DNA of 8,822 bases from Chitinophagaceae bacterium (GTDB taxonomy: Bacteria; Bacteroidota; Bacteroidia; Chitinophagales; Chitinophagaceae), in assembly GCA_019454915.1 (NCBI GenBank), contig JACFNM010000099.1, positions 1 to 8,822 of the forward strand. Reading direction: 5' to 3'. A program made the position numbers and the translations under genes. This document shows, in pieces, positions 6,385 through 8,822 of the stretch; position 1 is the stretch's first letter; each line of letters opens with the position of its first letter. Below the pieces are notes generated by a model. That model was not told where the DNA came from and searched no databases. It saw only the letters and a list, made by a program, of their open reading frames with translations.

Positions 6385-6729
6385 GACTGTGTTGTAACTA
6401 AGCCCTGGTTTATTATAATTTTCCCTTCCATTCTGCCATGGATAAAAATGCCGTCCTCCCTTGCTGAGCAATTCAAACTTCAGTTTCTTAGCCGGATTCC
6501 GGATGCGGAATAATTGTGGTGTGGCCTTACAGTTCAATGTAATGTACAATCAGGCTGTGTCATCCAACTGTGTAAGACTGTTCCTTTCGTTTTCGCTGAG
6601 CATGGCATTTTGGCCCCAACAGACTTTTCATGGGAAATTGGGTGAAGTGTCTCCAGCATCGATGCCAAAGTCCTGAATACGAATATTAAACCCTACCGGT
6701 AACAAGCACGCCAGAAAACAAGAAAATAG
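6358..6729 (-). pseudogene. Possible decayed minus-strand gene remnant (unrecognised)
   Basis: Between repeat copy B and the GH106 gene there is no intact gene. On the minus strand one frame reads 124 codons from 6729 to 6358 with only two internal stops, both TGA (6628-6630 and 6550-6552), before its terminal stop. Its first part, LFSCFLACLLPVGFN then IRIQDFGID, looks like a signal peptide and early mature region; later parts read NAMLSENERNSLTQLDD and KKLKFELLSKGGRHFYPWQ. Its end runs into repeat B, as if the palindrome module had replaced the original 3' end. The low stop count is not statistically compelling for this length, and I do not recognise the family, so this may be plain intergenic DNA. 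Confidence 0.22.
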
Positions 6730-6730
6730 C

Positions 6731-6738
6731 TATATTTT
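6731..6738 (+). promoter_or_regulatory. Weak candidate -7 element for the GH106 gene
   Basis: TATATTTT matches the Bacteroidota -7 consensus TAnnTTTG at all but the last base and lies 20 nt before the ATG at 6759. No convincing TTTG or TTG box is visible 19-21 nt further upstream, so this is a tentative call. Confidence 0.2.
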
Positions 6739-6758
6739 TATTGCTTAATCAGCGATAT

Positions 6759-8822
6759 ATGTTTCTTTTCTTAAGACGCCGGTTAGCGGTTTTTTCTTTA
6801 TTGGTTGTCAGTCTCATCTGGATGAGTTGCAGTAAAAAAACTACCGCGCCACCGCAAACGGAAATAACCGGTATTGAAATGCTCCGTAAAGGTTTCCTGT
6901 CTCCTCCGGACTGGGCCAGGCCGGGCGTTTACTGGTATTTTATGGACGGCAACCTTTCGGAAGAAGGGATGACAAAAGACCTGGAGTCTATGAAAAAAGC
7001 AGGCATCGGTTATGTGCTTTTTCTTGAGGTGAATGTTGGAGTGCCCAGAGGGAAAGTGGATTTTCTGAGCGACCGCTGGCTGCAATTATTTGCACATGCT
7101 GAAAAAGAATGCAGACGATTGAATATCTCTATGACATTAGGCATCGGCCCGGGATGGTCGGGCAGTGGCGGACCCTGGGTGAAACCTGAACAGTCAATGC
7201 AACATCTGGTGTCGTCTTCTGTTACGATAGATGGAGGTCAAAAAAAGGAAATCAAATTACCGGTTCCCCAACCCCGGAGGCCGTTTTTTGGAGAAGGCGT
7301 ATTTACTCCCGAACTGAAAAGAAAGTGGCAGGATTTTTATCAGGATGTTGCCGTTCTTGCTTTTCCTACCCTCACAGATACCAACAGGATACAGGATATA
7401 GACGAAAAAGCAATCTATTACCGGGCGCCCTATTCTTCCATGCCCGGCGTAAAACCCTTTCTGGTTGCGGATTATGATCTCGCAGCAAATCCCGGTTCTG
7501 TTATTGATAAGGATCAAATCATTGACCTCACTGACAAACTTCAGCCTGATGGTACATTAGACTGGGAGGCACCCTCCGGTAGGTGGACTATCATGCGTTT
7601 CGGTGTACGGAATAATGGAGCCATCACCCGGCCGGCGCCCTTCCCCGGTCTTGGTTTTGAAGAAGATAAAATGGATGCTGTAGCATTGCATGATCATCTC
7701 AAAGAGTACACCGGTAAAATATTTCAGAAGATAGGAAAGCTCTCTAAAAAAGAAGGCGGATTGCGGTTTCTGCACATGGACAGTTGGGAAATGGGCGCGC
7801 AGAACTGGACGAAGAATATGAGGGCAGAATTTATGAAACGCAGAGGCTACGACCCGCAACCTTTTTATCCGGTGTATAATGGAATTATTGTCACCAGTCC
7901 CGAAGTAAGCGAACGGTTTTTATGGGACCTGCGTCAAACTGCACAGGAGTTGGTGCTGGAATATCATGCACAGATGGTGAAGGAATACAGCCATCACCAT
8001 GGGTTGGGATTATCTATAGAGCCTTACGATATGAACCCGACCGCCGATTTGGAATTAGGTGCAGTCGCAGATATTCCCATGTGTGAATTCTGGAGTAATG
8101 GTTTTGGATTCAACACTTCCTATAGTTGTATTGAAGCAACCTCCATCGGACACGTCAACGGTTCTTCCGTCATCGCTGCAGAGGCGTTTACTGCACAGGG
8201 TGACGAAGGCTGGAAACAGCATCCGGGCTCCATGAAAGCGCAGGGTGACTGGGCTTTTGCTGCAGGAATCAACCGGTTTGTGTATCACACCTTTCAGAGC
8301 CAGCCCCTGGCAGACAGCCTGCGCCCCGGAATGACGATGGGACCTTATGGCGTTCACTGGGACAGGAACCAGACCTGGTGGCCAATGGCCGACGCTTACC
8401 ACCGCTATATTTCCCGATGTCAGTTTATGCTGCAGCAGGGTAGAGCCGTTGCGGATATTTTGTACCTGACACCCGAAGGGGCTCCATTTATTTTTCGTCC
8501 GCCCTCCTCAGCGCTAAGTGGTGAGGAGCCCATCCGTGACAGACGGGGATATAATTTTGACGGTTGTTCACCCGGTCAGTTACTTACTGCCCGCGCAGAG
8601 AATAATGAAGTGGTATTCCCCGGTGGAGCACGCTATAGATTGTTGGTGCTTCCCGACGTAAAAACCATGACTCCTGCGTTGCTGGAAAAAATAAAATCTC
8701 TGGTAAATGACGGCGCAATCGTCGTGGGTCAACCGCCATTGCAATCACCGGGGCTTTCAGATTATCCTCATTGTGATGAACAGGTGAAGGCATTGGCTTT
8801 AGAATTATGGGGCTCGTTGGAA
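6759..8822 (+). CDS. GH106 alpha-L-rhamnosidase-type lipoprotein, 3'-truncated by window edge
   Basis: Predicted inverting, calcium-assisted alpha-L-rhamnosidase. The frame is open from ATG 6759 through the last base (688 codons seen; family members are often 1000 or more, so about a third is missing). The N-terminus MFLLRRRLAVFSLLVVSLIW then MSC-SKK is a lipoprotein signal with C23 as the lipidated residue; the -3 position is Trp, so the lipobox is loose. The catalytic barrel follows with SPPDWARPGVYWYFMDGNLS, EGMTKDLESMKKAGIGYV and GPGWSGSGGPW. E344 in HMDSWEMG and E475 in VIAAEAFTA are 131 residues apart, close to the 132 separating the acid and base glutamates (E461 and E593, from memory) in Bacteroides BT0986; E421 in SIEPYD is also conserved-looking. 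Candidate location is the cell surface or periplasm. It probably belongs to the same glycan locus as the left operon despite the 1.5-kb island between them. Confidence 0.92.
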   Translation, partial: MFLFLRRRLAVFSLLVVSLIWMSCSKKTTAPPQTEITGIEMLRKGFLSPPDWARPGVYWYFMDGNLSEEGMTKDLESMKKAGIGYVLFLEVNVGVPRGKVDFLSDRWLQLFAHAEKECRRLNISMTLGIGPGWSGSGGPWVKPEQSMQHLVSSSVTIDGGQKKEIKLPVPQPRRPFFGEGVFTPELKRKWQDFYQDVAVLAFPTLTDTNRIQDIDEKAIYYRAPYSSMPGVKPFLVADYDLAANPGSVIDKDQIIDLTDKLQPDGTLDWEAPSGRWTIMRFGVRNNGAITRPAPFPGLGFEEDKMDAVALHDHLKEYTGKIFQKIGKLSKKEGGLRFLHMDSWEMGAQNWTKNMRAEFMKRRGYDPQPFYPVYNGIIVTSPEVSERFLWDLRQTAQELVLEYHAQMVKEYSHHHGLGLSIEPYDMNPTADLELGAVADIPMCEFWSNGFGFNTSYSCIEATSIGHVNGSSVIAAEAFTAQGDEGWKQHPGSMKAQGDWAFAAGINRFVYHTFQSQPLADSLRPGMTMGPYGVHWDRNQTWWPMADAYHRYISRCQFMLQQGRAVADILYLTPEGAPFIFRPPSSALSGEEPIRDRRGYNFDGCSPGQLLTARAENNEVVFPGGARYRLLVLPDVKTMTPALLEKIKSLVNDGAIVVGQPPLQSPGLSDYPHCDEQVKALALELWGSLE

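Noticed and set aside
6461..6676. Plus-strand frame of 71 codons between repeat B and GH106
   Set aside because: Its composition and start context are unconvincing and it overlaps the alternative minus-strand remnant; no domain seen.
8055..8402. Minus-strand frame of 115 codons, and similar ones at 7557-7859 and 6798-7085
   Set aside because: They are antisense to the GH106 gene, whose + strand frame has clear catalytic motifs.

Overview
The window looks like Bacteroidota DNA, probably Chitinophagaceae or Sphingobacteriia-like. This rests on protein content only: exported GH78 and GH106 rhamnosidase-type enzymes, a loosely built lipoprotein signal, tightly packed carbohydrate genes, and an IS200-like transposase of the type common in that phylum. 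No rRNA or tRNA is present to confirm it.

Left block (1-5243, + strand) is one compact operon for using a rhamnose-containing glycan. It starts with the C-terminal third or so of a large glycoside hydrolase cut by the window edge. Eight bases later comes a complete exported GH78 alpha-L-rhamnosidase-type enzyme. Its stop overlaps by 8 nt the start of a cytoplasmic isomerase of the L-arabinose/L-fucose isomerase fold, with all four expected metal ligands. The inferred job is to cut terminal deoxysugars outside the cytoplasm and isomerise the released aldose inside.

Middle block (5244-6758) is an A+T-richer island. A single minus-strand, 145-residue HUH/Y1 transposase (IS200-like or REP-associated, RAYT-like) sits among many short imperfect palindromes built on GGCT-loop-AGCC. 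A module of about 187 bp is present on both sides in the same orientation (5267-5455 and 6200-6384), each copy with two or three palindromes and a bulged hairpin. The gene's upstream side has another palindrome group with AA loops, a 26-bp imperfect direct repeat, a 22-bp imperfect direct repeat, and an 11-bp inverted repeat just before the start codon. Together this resembles a REP/RAYT domesticated-transposase system lodged in a polysaccharide utilisation locus. Between the second module and the next gene is a stretch with no intact gene, possibly holding a decayed minus-strand reading frame.

Right block (6759-8822, + strand) is the first 688 codons of a GH106 alpha-L-rhamnosidase-type lipoprotein, open to the window edge. 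It is probably part of the same locus, separated from the first operon by the transposase island. No SusC/SusD pair, regulator or kinase/aldolase lies inside the window.
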